The notes under the pieces: generated by a model
Seen by the model: the letters and a program-made list of their open reading frames with translations, nothing else
Told to the model about the DNA's origin: nothing
Databases searched by the model: none
Position numbers and translations under genes: made by a program
Shown here: piece by piece, positions 1 to 13,376 of the stretch
Layout: every line of letters starts with the position of its first letter
Position numbering within the stretch: position 1 is the stretch's first letter
Assembly (NCBI RefSeq): GCF_026914265.1
Contig: NC_069138.1
Location: forward strand, 55,810,085 to 55,874,084
Direction: 5' to 3'
DNA: 64,000 nt
Source: Mya arenaria
Taxonomy: Eukaryota; Mollusca; Bivalvia; Myida; Myidae

Positions 1-82
1 AATGTAAGAAAAATATATACAAGTTGATCGGATGATTGAACAAAATAAACCTCTTGAAAAAGTAATATTTTTAATTTAACAG

Positions 83-3000
83 TTCAAATGTAAAGGCGAG
101 AAAGTGGGGAAGCGGCTGTTGAGGCAAAACTACAATCTTGATGGTGATGGTGCAAAGGTTAGTATGATTGCATCTGTAATGTATTCAACATACAGTATAT
201 TATCAATGTTTGAAATTAGCAGTAGACCGATAGCCAGAGGCTAACAAATTTCATCTGGGGCTACTGATTTTCCACAGGATATGAACACATGTCAAAACTA
301 ATTAACTCCCGAAGTGACAATTAATTGTCAATCAGTTTCTAACCAGTAACTGTCTATTAGCAGCAGTCAAACTATGTGACGTCAATAACTCCGCCGCCCA
401 TTCTGTAAATTAACGGATAACGTTGGTAGTTTTGACAACTACGATACTCCATACTTACGAAATTCAACAATGCTTGAAAACCCATTATATATTTAACAGT
501 TTCGTGGAACTACAAACAACGTGGAGTTCCTCAAAGTGATAGAAAGTTTGGGTGTTCCTATTCACAGGAGATCAACAAAGAAAAGTAGGTCTTTGCCCTG
601 TTTGATCCTGTATAAGTTACTTACATAACTGCACTATAAAGCCAAATAAAAAAATAGGTACGTTTCAGGTAACGCTGCCAAAAAAATATGGTAGGTAGGT
701 CAGATTTTTTTGATTTTTTTCTTAACTATAGATTTCAGCACAAATCCTTAGAATGTATAGATGATTTTTGAACAATCCCTGCTATATAAAATTCAGAATT
801 TGAGCAAGCCCAACAATAAATTTTACCAGTGCAGGGCTTGTGCTAATTTCGACCACTGGGCTTGCAGGCTTGTGCTAATTTCGACCATTGTATAAAGAAA
901 ACAATTCAGGTTATGAAGAAGGGGCTTAAGTCAAAATGTCACATGAATACATTATTCCCCCTGTAAAAATCAAATTCCGGATATGCCCCTGAATTGGACC
1001 TGAGTTGACAATTAATTAATCGGAATTTATTCTCAGGAAACGTTCACAGTGAAGATTTTGCTGAGTGTGTGACTGACCATGATCCTGTACCAGAGACGGT
1101 TACTGTTCCTGATGGTCATAAAATCATCCAATCTAAATGCGCCGGTAACATAACAAGTGCTCGAAGCATTACATTTGTATCTGACATTATTTATAAAAAT
1201 TGAACCTTAGATATGATACATATCAAATTCAATGTTCAACCACTAATACTTAAAACTGTGCTTTTCGGAACTGATCATTGCCATCAGCTGCTGGCGATTT
1301 TAAAATCAACACGCATAAAAAAACTTATCTTTACTGCATAATGTTAATCTATGTCATTAACTTATGTGTGTCTATCATAAAAACAAAAGTATGCATTTTT
1401 TAATTAAGTTTTATATCTATCTTGTGGTAATTAAATTATGTTCATATCTATTTCAAGGATTGCATATCTTCTGAAAAAATTGAGTGTCTTTAAATTTAAC
1501 ATGCCTTTTTTTAATTTTTATTCCTGAATTTGAACCATGCACATTTCAGTGAGTTAAAACAGAAGTGATCTTGTCATTTACTCGAAACAGGTGTCTTCTG
1601 TATTGCCATCAGTCAGTTGGTACGCAGCGAAAGTTTCTGTATCAGGCCTATCAATACATCATGGGTCAGTGCTATCAAAAAAGATCTGCTGAAGACCCCG
1701 TCACAGCCGGTCACCACGATACCGGTTGTACTAGACTCTGAGGTTTGTCATCTATTCAATGATCAAAACGATCAGCAGCTAATTGCATAAAACTGAATAA
1801 GTTATGCAATGTTATATTTTGTCTAGTTTGCTCATGAAAGCATTATTTTTTAATGGTACTCATTAATTTTTGGATAAATATTGACCAATCAAAAAATAAT
1901 TTGGCTAACTTCAACCCTTATCAAAGCCACAACCAGTTCTATACAATTAGTGCTGATGTGTTACAGCCAATTCGTTAACACAGCTTCTTTTTTATTATGT
2001 TTCAATATGTACATGGTAGTTGAAATCCTTACGTTTACAAACACATAGTCATTTGTATAGATAATGCCCTACGTTCATATTTCATTACATACAATAAGTG
2101 TTGACGTAAATGTTTCGATGTTGCACTTCTTTAAGAACAATATTTGGGGAGGGGGGGGGGGGCGTTCTTTGGTAAGGGGAAACAGCCTTCAGAAAGCAGT
2201 GAATTGCTCCAAAAAATAACTTTCATACACATATTGATTTAGCATAATATCACACATTAAATTTATACAGTTGTGCCTGTCAATTGATGACTTCCAAGCT
2301 GATGACAACAACTCGTACATCATACTGGGTGGGAACCATTTAGTATCAGCTATGAAGCTTATCATGGCGGATCAGACCAGCAGTGATTATGAATGCCTAG
2401 GGTATGTACATTTGTGTTATGAGTACGGAAAATTGGACTGGAAACTATTTGTGATTATTAAAAATGCGTACAGTTTTATCTTGCTAAAGTTGCTGATTTT
2501 TTATAAGGCTGTAAATGGGGCGATACTATTTCCCGGTCTCTCCTCGTAAAATCTGGTCTCATCCGGCCTCTCAATTCCCGGTTTATAACTTATGGCATCA
2601 GGCAGCAGATTGTGTTTGCGAAGTATGTTAAACTAATATGACAATCTTATTTGCTTTTATATGTTACAAAATGGAATAAAATATATAAACATTATGTTTT
2701 AATTTATGCAATTTGTTACATGTGTTAACTATTGATGCGATATGTTATAGGTGTAAACTATTACGTCTGTATTTTTCGTCCTTCGGACTCCACACACTTT
2801 GACCAGCCCAATTGCGTTCATACCCCGATAATGACTTCAACCCCGCAATTCATTCCTTAAATAAATTTGAATACCTTTGTCATTATTACACAAATTTAGC
2901 AGAATATATTTTATTCGTCTACTGGAACTTTGCAATGAATCTCTAACCGTTTATGAAATATGATGCTGATTACAGTATTTATTTTAAAATTTGGTTAGAT

Positions 3001-6000
3001 GTTAAAATCATTTTATTTTTAATCTTTATTAGAGCCTTTGCATAACAATCATTTATTCTATATCATTGTCTTTATAATAAACAACAATATTTTAGAATTC
3101 CTGAATTACTGAATTAATTTGCAAAATTGATTTACAGGTATTCATGCATTGTTTCTATTTCTATTAATATTATCATTAATATATACATAACTAAATTTAA
3201 TATTGAAAAATCAAACAAACAATGTGTTGACATTAATTTTAGTACATGTGTATATTATATGTGTTTTTTATCTTTGCTTTAATTTTTTACTTGTTTTATT
3301 GATAAAAAATATGAAATAATTATCATCAAAATATTAATAAACTGTAATCTTTTGCAATCCTATTACCCCCATGGTCCTTCACACCTTCACGATCACGCCC
3401 AATACCTACTATAACATTTTGAAAACAGAGACCGGATGAGACCGGGACCGTGAAATAGTATCGCCACCGTCAATGTTGTTTTATTTGTATAAAGTAACAG
3501 TTTGACATTAATTTCAAATAACATCGTAGAACTTTTACTAGTTATTATAATACACATTATATGATTAAGACAGCTACCACACTGGCAATCTGCCCATTGA
3601 TGTATGACCTAAAAGTTGATTAATCATTACCATTTGTTTCAGCAAAGTCAATGCGCAGGTGTATGTGGGATTAAATGATGTGGAAGCGTTGTACTTGTCA
3701 TCCCTCCACAATGCTAAGACAAAAACACTACAGCTGTCCTTCCAGGTATGATATGATAATGGGACTGCGCCGCTGTTATATTAGAAAATATTCAAAGAAT
3801 CTAACAGTGGTCAAAATTAGCACAAGACCTCAAGCCCTGCACTGGCAAAATGTCATTCAGGTTTACTCTTATTCTTAATTTTATATAGCATGGCTTGTTC
3901 AAAAATTGCCAAGCAATTTTATATGAAATCAGACTTGTTCATCCGAAAGTCTTTTTTCGATGACTGATCTAAATACATATACAAAATAAAATTCATTTCT
4001 TATTGTGTGATTAAGTTTTGATATTACTGGGAGAAAACAATCTCTAAACAATTAAGATTTAGCTTATGGGGATAGGGTGTCCCTATTGATTATGTTTTAT
4101 AATTAAATTGAGACAGATAGTTAGATATTGTGATCGGTTTTAGTCCATCAGTCCGTCCGTCAACAATTGCTGAAAATAATGGCCAACTTACTGTTTTGCT
4201 TTTAAAAAAATCTATGATACTACCCGGCCAAATTCATATGAAACTTTATAGGTGGCTTCATTAAATGACCCATTACAATTATAAACAAGGCATTGTCATC
4301 AGTAAATAAAAGTTTAAATTGCAGCATTTTTATTAAAGCGTTTTCACAGAGTTGTGGCCCTTTCCCTAGGTGAGCATTTTAGGGCCATCATGGCCACTTG
4401 TTTGTACGTTCCAAGTGTAAAGTTAATGATACACCGTGCAATCCGTTCTTTTGATAGTATTGTTATTCTAATTAACAACTTCAAATCTTTTAAGAATATA
4501 ACAAGTTCATTTGGCTCTTCAGTAATGAAAGGTTATCTTAGCCTATGTGTTTGAATGTTTCCAAATAAGATCATTATGTTTGGTGAACTAACATAACAAC
4601 AATGAACATTTCACACATTAATGTAATACTTCAGTTTATCAACAACATATGGTGCACAATAGATAGCTGTTAAGACATTCTTTGACCATTGTAAAAGTTT
4701 GAATAGACATTGTTTTTGAAGAATTAGAACAGGAATAAAAAACTGGTTTCTCATTGTATGACATAGAAATGACAGTCTATGATAATAAAAACATGGAAAT
4801 ATTGACAGCTATCCTAGAACAACCTGTTTTGACCAACGTAGTATTACTTACATTTCAATCATAAAATTGATGATACTAGACAAAAGTTTGTGTACCATTT
4901 GAATAAATAATTCATCTTTAATTTGTTAAATGTTTCAATCATCTGTTGTTTACATATTGCATCCAAAATGGCAGCTGTCACATGTTGTATTGGACCTTTA
5001 TACAACCTGTTTTTTGACCATATTTATACCAAAAGTGACGCAACATAGAAGTGTTTTACCTACTTTATGGGGGCGGTCGAAAATAAGCTGTGGTCAAAAA
5101 AGGTTGTGCCTGGAAATATAAAGTTGAAATTAACTAGTCCTCTTAATGCCAGCTGTTGTGCATGCTCATTTATTGCATGCTGTTCATGATTATCTTGTTA
5201 ATAACATTTTGAAAGCATAAAGCATAAGTTGTACTATAACTTTCACAATGCAGGATAAAGTACGAGTTGCCCGACGGGCATATATGAAAAATGAGGACTC
5301 GTGGAAAGAAGAGGCTGTTGTATCTTTGGGATACATAGAGGGAAAGGTATGAGTACAGTATTAATCAAGCTCATGTTGAAGTCGTACATGTCTTTCATTT
5401 CTGTGTCAATATTCAATTAAGACAAAATTCCAGCCCTACATTTACTGAATGAGATAATTGTTAGCTCGACTATTCGACGAATAAGGAGACCTATCCTACT
5501 CACCCGAGCGTAACCACTTATGTTAAAGTTTGCGTACCACCTCAAATATCTTACTAGTCCTTTGACCTATGGCTTTAAAACTTTGCACACTTGTTCACCA
5601 TCATGCCCCCACCCTATACTCATGAGGAGGAAACTCTATCAAGCATTTTGACAAAATAATACCCCTTTTCACCTTAAAATTTATGTTCAAGTTTGCGTAC
5701 CACCTAAAATATTTTCAATGCCCATTGACATCTGGCATTGAAACTTCGCACGCTTGTTCACCATCATGCTTCCAACCTGTACACAGGAGGAGGTAACTTT
5801 ATCAAGCATTTTGAAAAAATTATGCCCCTTTTTCTACTTAGAATTTACGTTTAAGTTTGCATACCACCTCAGTTATTTTCAATGTCCATTGACATCTGCC
5901 TTTGAAACTTTGAACACTTGTTCACCAACATGCCCTCATCATGTACACAAGAGGAGGTACCTCTATCAAGCATTTTGACAAAATTATGCCCCTTTTTATA

Positions 6001-7662
6001 CTCAGAATGTACGTTAAAGTTTGCGAACCAATTCTAAAATTTTCCATTCAAATGTAAATATCTCAGCACATCATGTATTTTATTAAAATCTAATCTAACA
6101 ATGATCCATGCATGTTTCGCCAAAACTTAACAATCCATACACCGAAAAGCGGCGGAATAGTCAAGCGCGCTGTCTCTGTGACATCTCTTGTTAAAAAATA
6201 GTCTTTGGTCAAAGTCAATGTAATGTATATACAGCAATTTTAATATAAGTTTATACTTTGCAGACGCATACGAAGGCCGGTTTGTCCACAATCTTATCTG
6301 TGGCATGTTATTCCACAAATAATTACCTGCTGGTTGAACAAGTGTTCAACCACTTCAGTGATGGATCGTTCCCCCAAATGGTAAATATATGAAAGAACAT
6401 ATACAAAGTCAGTTCCATCCCAGTATCATATCATTACGTTAGAGTATTTAATTTCATATGTTAAGAACAAATTTTTCGTTCATTAATCCATTATTGGCTG
6501 TTAAAGCAAATATACAAATGTATGCCCTTTTATACATTGTATAAAAAAAGCCTGTGAATTAAACACATATTTAACTTTTAAAGAAAATCTTCACTTACAG
6601 CTGTTCCGAAACTTACAGTCAGTCGCAGATGATAAGAGGACCCCCTACCTGTCCAAAGCTGTTGGGACGAACGGAGTAAAAGTGTCCCGAATCATTGTGG
6701 CAGACAAACGGAGGTGACATCATTACGCATTGACCAATCATCGTCATTTAAATAGGGCAACTTATGCTTACCATCCATATCTGATGGAAGAATATTACGT
6801 AATAAAACACTGTTGAATGTAACGTTAAGAAATTCATTTCAATCAATCAGTGGGAATAAATTAACATAGGATGACATTAAGTCATCATTTCATTACAATT
6901 ATATAAATATATATGCCATTTAAGGTGATAGCATATGATATTAACACCTGATGAAAATGTTTTATGTCAGTGTAACAGTACGGAATATATAATGTCATGT
7001 ACGTGAGATTACAACATGGACAATTCGCGTGAGATAAATATTCATATCATTAACAACAAAATAACTCCATGTTAACACTGGACTTATGGTTTTGATTCAT
7101 CCACATGCATATTTTGTTATTAATAAGACCTTTAACCCCGTTCAATTTACAGGGAAAACTTAAAGATCCTTGCATGTCAGTCGCTAAACCAGCAAACATG
7201 GGAAGATGTTGAAGAACATTTCTTCAAATCTGAAGAAATGCTCCGTTACACGGGTATGAAAATGAAATTCTAAAACATTTATGAATTATTTGGCAGTCTG
7301 TTCAGACAATTTCAATGATTTATTTCACTAAATTGTCATACCAAAAGGCGAGTCATACAGCATTTTTTAATTTTTATATTATTATGCCATAAATGCCATA
7401 TGTTGTAAACTGAAATAAGCATACATGCTTTTTCTACTGCTTACAATGAACTATCTTCTACATTACAGGAGAAATTTCTTCACCTGAAGGAAGGGGGAGA
7501 TATGTCACTTTTGTGAACAAACTTTCATTGAACAGTGACAATTGTGTAATAATTTCCATAATTGTTAATGGAATTGAGAGGACATTCGACAATGAGATAC
7601 TCGGGAAGAAAATCAAAGAAATCAAGACATTGGTCGAAAAAGAAATAATGAATGAGGAATAA
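83..7662 (+). CDS. Uncharacterised protein with ParB/sulfiredoxin-like core (3' part of gene, 11 exons)
   Basis: Exons at 83-157, 500-584, 1037-1144, 1591-1742, 2271-2401, 3643-3745, 5254-5346, 6264-6380, 6601-6713, 7153-7253 and 7469-7662, all GT-AG. Phase is kept throughout, giving 423 residues and a TAA stop. No start codon is visible, so the 5' end probably lies left of the window. I do not recognise the family with certainty. Seen: a segment RPINTSWVSAIKKDLL (exon 4), then YIILGGNHLVSAMKLI (exon 5), then VYVGLNDVEALYLSSLHN (exon 6), then a basic helix-rich part. This order resembles ParB/Srx-fold domains: an instruction-like strand, a G(G/E)xHR-type loop followed by an A-K helix, then a strand, acidic residues and an 'LxxxxN' segment. 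The C-terminus is charged (KKIKEIKTLVEKEI). No membrane segment or signal peptide is visible. Its role is unknown; a nuclear or DNA-related function would be inference from the fold guess only. Gene structure confidence is high, domain confidence moderate. Confidence 0.75.
764..889 (-). mobile_element. Short MITE, family A, partial copy
   Basis: The reverse complement matches the 168-bp element at 20441-20608: 'ggtcgaaattagcacaag', then 'agccctgcactggtaaaat', then 'ctcaaattctgaattttata'. One end is duplicated internally, so the motif with 'ctaatttcgacca' appears twice, and the other terminus is missing. It lies in the intron between 500-584 and 1037-1144 of the ParB-like gene. Confidence 0.6.
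2517..3467. mobile_element. Non-autonomous DNA transposon with terminal inverted repeats (about 950 bp)
   Basis: The left end contains 'ggcgatactatttcccggtc' and 'ggtctcatccgg'. The right end carries the reverse complement, 'ccggatgagaccgggaccg' followed by 'tgaaatagtatcgcc'. The interior is AT-rich and has no coding potential that I can see. A stretch at about 2785-2860 matches one arm of the foldback element at 9036-9172, so another repeat may be nested inside. No clear target-site duplication was found. Intronic in the ParB-like gene. Confidence 0.6.
3804..3967 (+). mobile_element. Short MITE, family A, complete copy (164 bp) with TCTA duplication
   Basis: The ends are 'acagtggtcaaaatta' and 'ttttcgatgactga', which are imperfect inverted repeats. 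The element is flanked directly by TCTA at 3800-3803 and 3968-3971. The interior shares 'agccctgcactgg' and 'aattttatatagcatggctt' with the other copies. It starts about 60 bp downstream of the exon ending at 3745. Confidence 0.7.
4040..4260. repeat. Dispersed repeat fragment with 'ccgtccgtc' motif
   Basis: 'tagtccatcagtccgtccg' resembles the heads of the larger array elements at 7677 and 46275. It sits in an intron of the ParB-like gene. The boundaries are uncertain and nothing coding is seen. Confidence 0.35.
5462..6192. mobile_element. Non-autonomous element with internal ~127-bp tandem units
   Basis: Starts 'tagctcgactattcgacga' and ends with 'gaatagtcaagcgcgctgtc' followed by 'tctgtgacatctcttgtt'. 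The first part of the right end is the inverted complement of the start (ctcgactattc / gaatagtc). Inside are about four diverged units, each with 'gtttgcgtaccacct', 'cttgttcaccatcatgc', 'tatcaagcattttgac' and 'atgcccctttt'. It lies in the intron between 5254-5346 and 6264-6380 and ends only about 70 bp before the latter exon. Confidence 0.6.
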
Positions 7663-7676
7663 TGCAATTTTATTAT

Positions 7677-8290
7677 AGTAATGCACTTCGTCCGTCTGTC
7701 AGTTCATCCGTCCGTCAGTCCATCTGTCCGTCTGTATCATTTATTGTCCAGCCTATAACTTATTTATGCATTGATTGATAACCATATTACTTGGTACAAA
7801 TGTTGTCCTCATTGATGATGTGCAGTGACCTTGACTCGGATCAATACATCAAAGGTCAAGGTCACACGAGACATTAAAAGGTCAGAGTACACATGCTAGT
7901 GTCCGTGCTAAAACTTACTTATGCATTGATTGATTACCAAATTACTAGGTAAAAATGTTGTCCTCATTGACACGATGTGCAGTGACCTTGAAGAGGGTCA
8001 ATACCTCAAAGGTCTAGGTTTCATGATACTTCTTTAGGTCTGAGTACACCCGCTCGTTTCCGTACTTATGCATTTCAGGATTACCAAAAAAACTATAACT
8101 TGGTACAAATGTTGTCCTTATTGTGCAAGGATCTGGACCTGAGTCCAGTATCTTATGGTCGAGGTCACATATGCCATTTGAAGGTCATAGTACACATGCT
8201 TGTGTCCAGGCTTTTTACATTTAGCAGTGAAGGCATGTCAATTATTATTATATTCATTGACCTTATAGATTTCATGTACTTTTAGCAACA
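7677..8290. repeat. Array-type dispersed repeat with ~150-bp units
   Basis: Begins 'atgcacttcgtccgtctgtc'. It then has about three diverged units containing 'acttatgcattgattga', 'aaatgttgtcctcattg', 'gtgcagtgaccttga' and 'aaaggtcaaggtcaca'. It follows directly on the last exon of the ParB-like gene. It is related in style to the 46275-48059 element. Confidence 0.5.
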
Positions 8291-9035
8291 ATAACTGAAT
8301 TGATCCAAGAACACGTACCAATTGCAATTCGTGCTAGTAATCCATCATTACGTTTTGGGTCCATATTATGACAATGCTAAATAGAGGATAAGATATTAAT
8401 GCTATTTGAAAGTGTTTCAACAAGTTGCACAGATTGATATTTGGCGCATTATATCAAGCAATATCATTAGGTGAAACAAGCTTAATATATAAAAATACAA
8501 TGGACTCAAATGCGATTATATATTTACAACATGTGTTTTCTCTTCAAAAGCATTAAAACTATGTTATGACGTCACCACAACACATATGTATCACTTGATC
8601 ATATATATTTAAGGCTTGCTATTTCATCAATGTTATACATCAAGGACTAATTCTCCTTCTTATTTTTAGTCAAAATAATCTTTAAGAATCTTTAAATGAT
8701 ATTGAAGGTTACCGATCAAACTAATTGTATTACCTACATTTCCACTCTTGACCAGTTGTGTACAATTTTGGTCAGATTAAGCGTATCAGTCATGTTGCGA
8801 GATAAACAAAATATACTAAAAAACAACGGTAGGGGACTGCCTTGTTCCAATTAATAACTATAATATAGTGCTCTGGCCAAGACCTGAAAAGGGATGATTT
8901 ATTTAATCACTTGCAAAGGACAATGATCACTACCTATTGTGTATGAGCTGCAAATACTTTTACTAGGTTTGCCATGAATACTTTAGCTGTTATATATACT
9001 TCAATGTCAACAGAACGGATGTTATTTTAGGAATG

Positions 9036-9172
9036 AATTGTGGGGTTGATGTCATTTCGGTTATCAATGCAAATGGGCTGGTCAAAGTGTGTGGAGTCCA
9101 AAAGACTTGATGCATACTTTGACCAGCCAAAATGCGTTCATATCTCCGAAAATGACATCGGTCCTGCAATTT
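9036..9172. repeat. Foldback (long inverted repeat) element
   Basis: The left arm, about 55 bp, contains 'gttgatgtcatttcgg' and 'gggctggtcaaagtgtg'. The right arm contains 'tactttgaccagcc' and 'ccgaaaatgacatcgg', in inverted orientation. The two arms are separated by about 25 bp. A single arm of the same sequence lies at about 2785-2860. Confidence 0.6.
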
Positions 9173-11720
9173 ATAACTTATATTAAAACCAATAGTTCAT
9201 TACTTTGAAATAACACTTAGTATTTAGATAGATGGCTTGATAGAAGATGCATTGGGCTGGTACCATAATCCTTTAATGCATAGTTATAAAATCCACCCCA
9301 ACAGCCATTCTTCACAATTGGTGCTTGTCCAGGCAATAACTGCAAAAACTACTGATGGGACTGATATGATACTTTGTATTTACACAAATTGCAATGAGAG
9401 TGAGTGTACTGCACATTCATCATAAGCCTATCATTCATATTAAGGTAGCACATTCCTTATGAGAACCGCCACTTGAAACTTGTTAAGCTCAATGCTTTTC
9501 ACCCCTTGCTGTATACAAACATGACTACCAAACTTTTGGGGGTTTCAAGGTAGCGCTACGGTTCAAATACATCAATAACCATCATAAATGTTTTTCATTT
9601 TCATACATTTCTTGGCAGGAGTTCATCTGCTCCATACCTTCAATATTGATGGATTTCAATTGCTGCTTTTGTGCTTCATTCATTGTAAATTAGCTTTAAA
9701 TTTATTATTCAAACCTGCCCACATCTCTCCATATTATGAATCTTTCCAACTGTGTATAATAATGCTACAACAATTTAGTTTTTACTAGCAATTGTATTAC
9801 AAGTTCTGCTTTTTCATAGCAAACGGGCGTTTAGAATCATGCATCGCTTTCAGCGATATTGTATATCCATATTATCATTGTTTGAGCTATTCCTCATGTA
9901 AAGGGTATTACAAATTTGTAAATTGTTATGTAACGAATATAATACTTGTTCTTCATTTGCCTTCTGAATGTAACATAAGATTGACTGAGAATGACTGCCT
10001 TCTGGATTTATCATCAAAGATCTAAATAGATCATTTGTCACATTCAATTACAACAGTCACTGACACAAGTCATAATAAATGATGACTACTAAAACGATAA
10101 CCTTCATGCATTGGTACTCTTTCATTGTAAGAAAGCTTCTCATGTAATAGTTATGACTTTAAATAAAGAAATTGGGTATAACCACTGGTCATAATTTGAA
10201 GAAGTCAATCTGATATTCATGATGAAGGTAGATATAAATTGTGCTGATGTGTATTACATGTTAGGAGTCGATGAAAGTTATTTTCAAACACAATTGTGCG
10301 CAATATTGTTATAATTGAAACTAAATGTAATTTTTCTTACCCTTCAAACATAATAAGAAAAGGATGGTGTTTGTTTCATTTGTAGTAGTGTGTTTATGCT
10401 GTACAAAATGACAACTATAAATTGTTAATTTTTCTATTCACAACCAGCAAACAGTATTACATTTTCAATAATAATATAGTAACATTAACTGAGATTTTGA
10501 CAATTACATATTTTTGTTAATCATTTCCAAATAATTTTATATTAGGTTATAAAGTATAAGTTATTTCTTCCATTTAAAAATCAGTAAACAAATTTGTTGC
10601 AAAAATTGTCTAAAACATACGCTATTTTACTGAGAACTGGATAAACATTTTTTACCAAAAACTCCTTAGTACATCAAAACTATGAATTATTGAATGCATC
10701 CCCTTTAAGTGTTAATTCTATATTGTTTAGCCATGTTTTCATTGTTTTAGCTACTACTCATGTACAGGGAACCAATTTTGCAAGCATTTTGAGTTTGAAA
10801 ATATAATTCAGATTTGCAAGTATGTCAATTCATTACAGTTGTCCAATTGACTGGTTGTCATGAAGAATATGGAACTTTCACCTTAATAAGCATGTATATT
10901 TGGGAAAAGTCATACTTAATAACAAAACATAAAGTCATTTCTAGCCCCAAAATAAATGCAAACCATCCCTAATACAGTCTTGAGTCTTTCATGAACCACT
11001 TACCTGACTTATACAAGGATTACATGTTAAAAAGTAATATGGCGAACACCTATGGTGAGCCCCAAGGTCCCCTGCACACTGGGGTTGCCTTGTTAACCAA
11101 CCATCACCCACTGCAAACTACTAGGAGTTAGTATGAATTGAAGTAATGAGAAGAATGGATGAATGGTTGGAATGAATTTTCAGTGCCTATCACTTCCAAA
11201 GTTAGAGGCCATGTCAGATTAACAAGCTCTAGATTAAGACAATAAAAATTTGAAAAGGGCTCTGAAAATTCATTAATCCAGAACGGTTATGTGTGACAGG
11301 GATATGCAATGCAGGATACACAAGAAACATGCGTGCACACAAGCATATATACGGTACAGCCATCATGCATATCAACAATTTTACCGCCCACCATATCACT
11401 ATGTTATAAACACCATAGCATGTGAATAGGTAGTTAGTGGACTATGGGCATCTAGTGTTACCATGTTTCAATAAAACAAGACAAAAACACATACATAATG
11501 AATTTGTGAAGTATTCAATTGCTGAAAAAAGCAAAGAAAAGCATAAAAGTGGCCAGATTCACTTTGTGTGGCAGTGAACATTAAGTTCAACCACTCTAAA
11601 ATAACACATAAGCTAAGTAGCAGGGTCCAATATGGTAGCTTTGTTGAAATGCAATTGTTGGTTATAAGTGAAAAGTTGACTTGCTGAAATGTTCATTTTG
11701 CTTAACAGTGAAATGCGTCT

Positions 11721-13088
11721 TTGTTGAAGTGTTCTACTTCCTTGAAGAACAAAGCTGCATTGTTGATGCATGCACCAACAATGAAGCTTTGTTGAAGTGT
11801 TCTACTTCCTTGAAGTACAAAGCTGCATTGTTGATGCATGCACCAACAATGCCGCTTTGTTGATGTGTTCTAGTTCCTTGAAGTACAAAGTACCATTGTT
11901 GATGCACACACCAACAATGAAACTTTGTTGAATTGTTCCAGTTTCTTGAAGTACAAAGCTGCATTGTTGATGCATGCACCAACAATGCAGCTTTGTTGAA
12001 GTGTTCTAGTTCCTTGAAGTACAAAGCTGCATTGTTGATGCACGCACCAACAATGCCGCTTTGTTGATGTGTTGTAGTTCCTTGAAGTACAAAGTACCAT
12101 TGTTGATGCACACACCAACAATGCCGCTTTGTTGATGTGTTGTAGTTCCTTGAAGTACAAAGTACCATTGTTGATGCATGCACCAACAATGCCGCTTTGT
12201 TGATGTGTTGTAGTTCCTTGAAGTACTAAGTACCATTGTTGATGCATGCACCAACAATGCCGCTTTGTTGATGTGTTGTAGTTCCTTGAAGTACAAAGTA
12301 CCATTGTTGATGCATGCACCAACAATGCCGCTTTGTTGATGTGTTGTAGTTCCTTGAAGTACAAAGTACCATTGTTGATGCACGCACCAACAATGCCGCT
12401 TTGTTGATGTGTTGTAGTTCCTTGAAGTACAAAGTACCATTGTTGATGCACGCACCAACAATGCCGCTTTGTTGATGTGTTGTAGTTCCTTGAAGTACAA
12501 AGTACCATTGTTGATGCATGCACCAACAATGCCGCTTTGTTGATGTGTTGTAGTTCCTTGAAGTACAAAGTACCATTGTTGATGCATGCACCAACAATGC
12601 CGCTTTGTTGATGTGTTGTAGTTCCTTGAAGTACAAAGTACCATTGTTGATGCATGCACCAACAATGCCGCTTTGTTGATGTGTTCTAGTGCCTTGAAGT
12701 ACAAAGCTGCATTGTTGATGCATGCACCAACAATGCCGCTTTGTTGATGTGTTGTAGTGCCTTGAAGTACAAAGTACCATTGTTGATGCATGCACCAACA
12801 ATGCCGCTTTGTTGATGTGTTGTAGTTCCTTGAAGTACAAAGTACCATTGTTGATGCACGCACCAACAATGCCGCTTTGTTGATGTGTTGTAGTTCCTTG
12901 AAGTACAAAGTACCATTGTTGATGCACGCACCAACAATGCCGCTTTGTTGATGTGTTGTAGTTCCTTGAAGTACAAAGTACCATTGTTGATGCACGCACC
13001 AACAATGCCGCTTTGTTGATGTGTTGTAGTTCCTTGAAGTACAAAGTACCATTGTTGATGCACGCACCAACAATGCAGCTTTGTGTAA
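11721..13088. repeat. 68-bp tandem array, 20 copies
   Basis: The unit contains 'tttgttgatgtgttgtagtt', then 'ccttgaagtacaaagtacc', then the inverted repeat 'cattgttgatgcatgca' / 'ccaacaatg'. The shared 'caccaacaatg' recurs every 68 bp from 11773 to 13065. Central units are nearly identical and edge units diverged, as expected from unequal exchange. Because 68 is not a multiple of three and the unit lacks stops on the minus strand, long minus-strand frames of up to 355 codons appear in all three phases; I regard these as non-coding. The array lies 0.6 kb downstream of the last OGG1 exon found. Confidence 0.9.
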
Positions 13089-13376
13089 TTATTCCAGTTC
13101 TTTGAAGTACAAAGTGCAGTCGTTATTGCCCATTTTGGCTATGTTATCCTCAACTTTGTTAAACAATGTTTTGTGGAAGGGAACATGGCTTTTCTAGATT
13201 TAATGTGGTTTTCTAACTTCACATAATACAGTGTTATTAATATAATGCGATGTATATCTAGACAAATTAATTATTTTAAACCAAATTATGGTTACTGTAT
13301 GAAATGGTTAACAACTTAACAGTGCAATAAACTAGACTAGTGTAAGAAAATTTTTCATTTTCCTAAACAAAAGTTA

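Larger units (their letters stand above)
7663..11720. other. Gene-poor intergenic stretch with dispersed repeats
   Basis: No exon chain or conserved protein was recognised on either strand; the open frames are short and lack homology that I can see. It holds a diverged array element (7677-8290), a foldback element (9036-9172) and a small palindromic motif 'aaggtagcgctacgg' near 9550. The last OGG1 exon was looked for here and not found. Confidence 0.5.

Noticed and set aside
371-383. CRE-like TGACGTCA site in an intron
   Set aside because: A single 8-bp palindrome is expected by chance in 64 kb (a TGACGTCA also occurs near 8570).
11734-13073. Minus-strand frames of 125-355 codons as a repetitive protein gene
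   Set aside because: They are by-products of a stop-free 68-bp tandem unit open in all three phases; no start context, introns or unique flanking domains.
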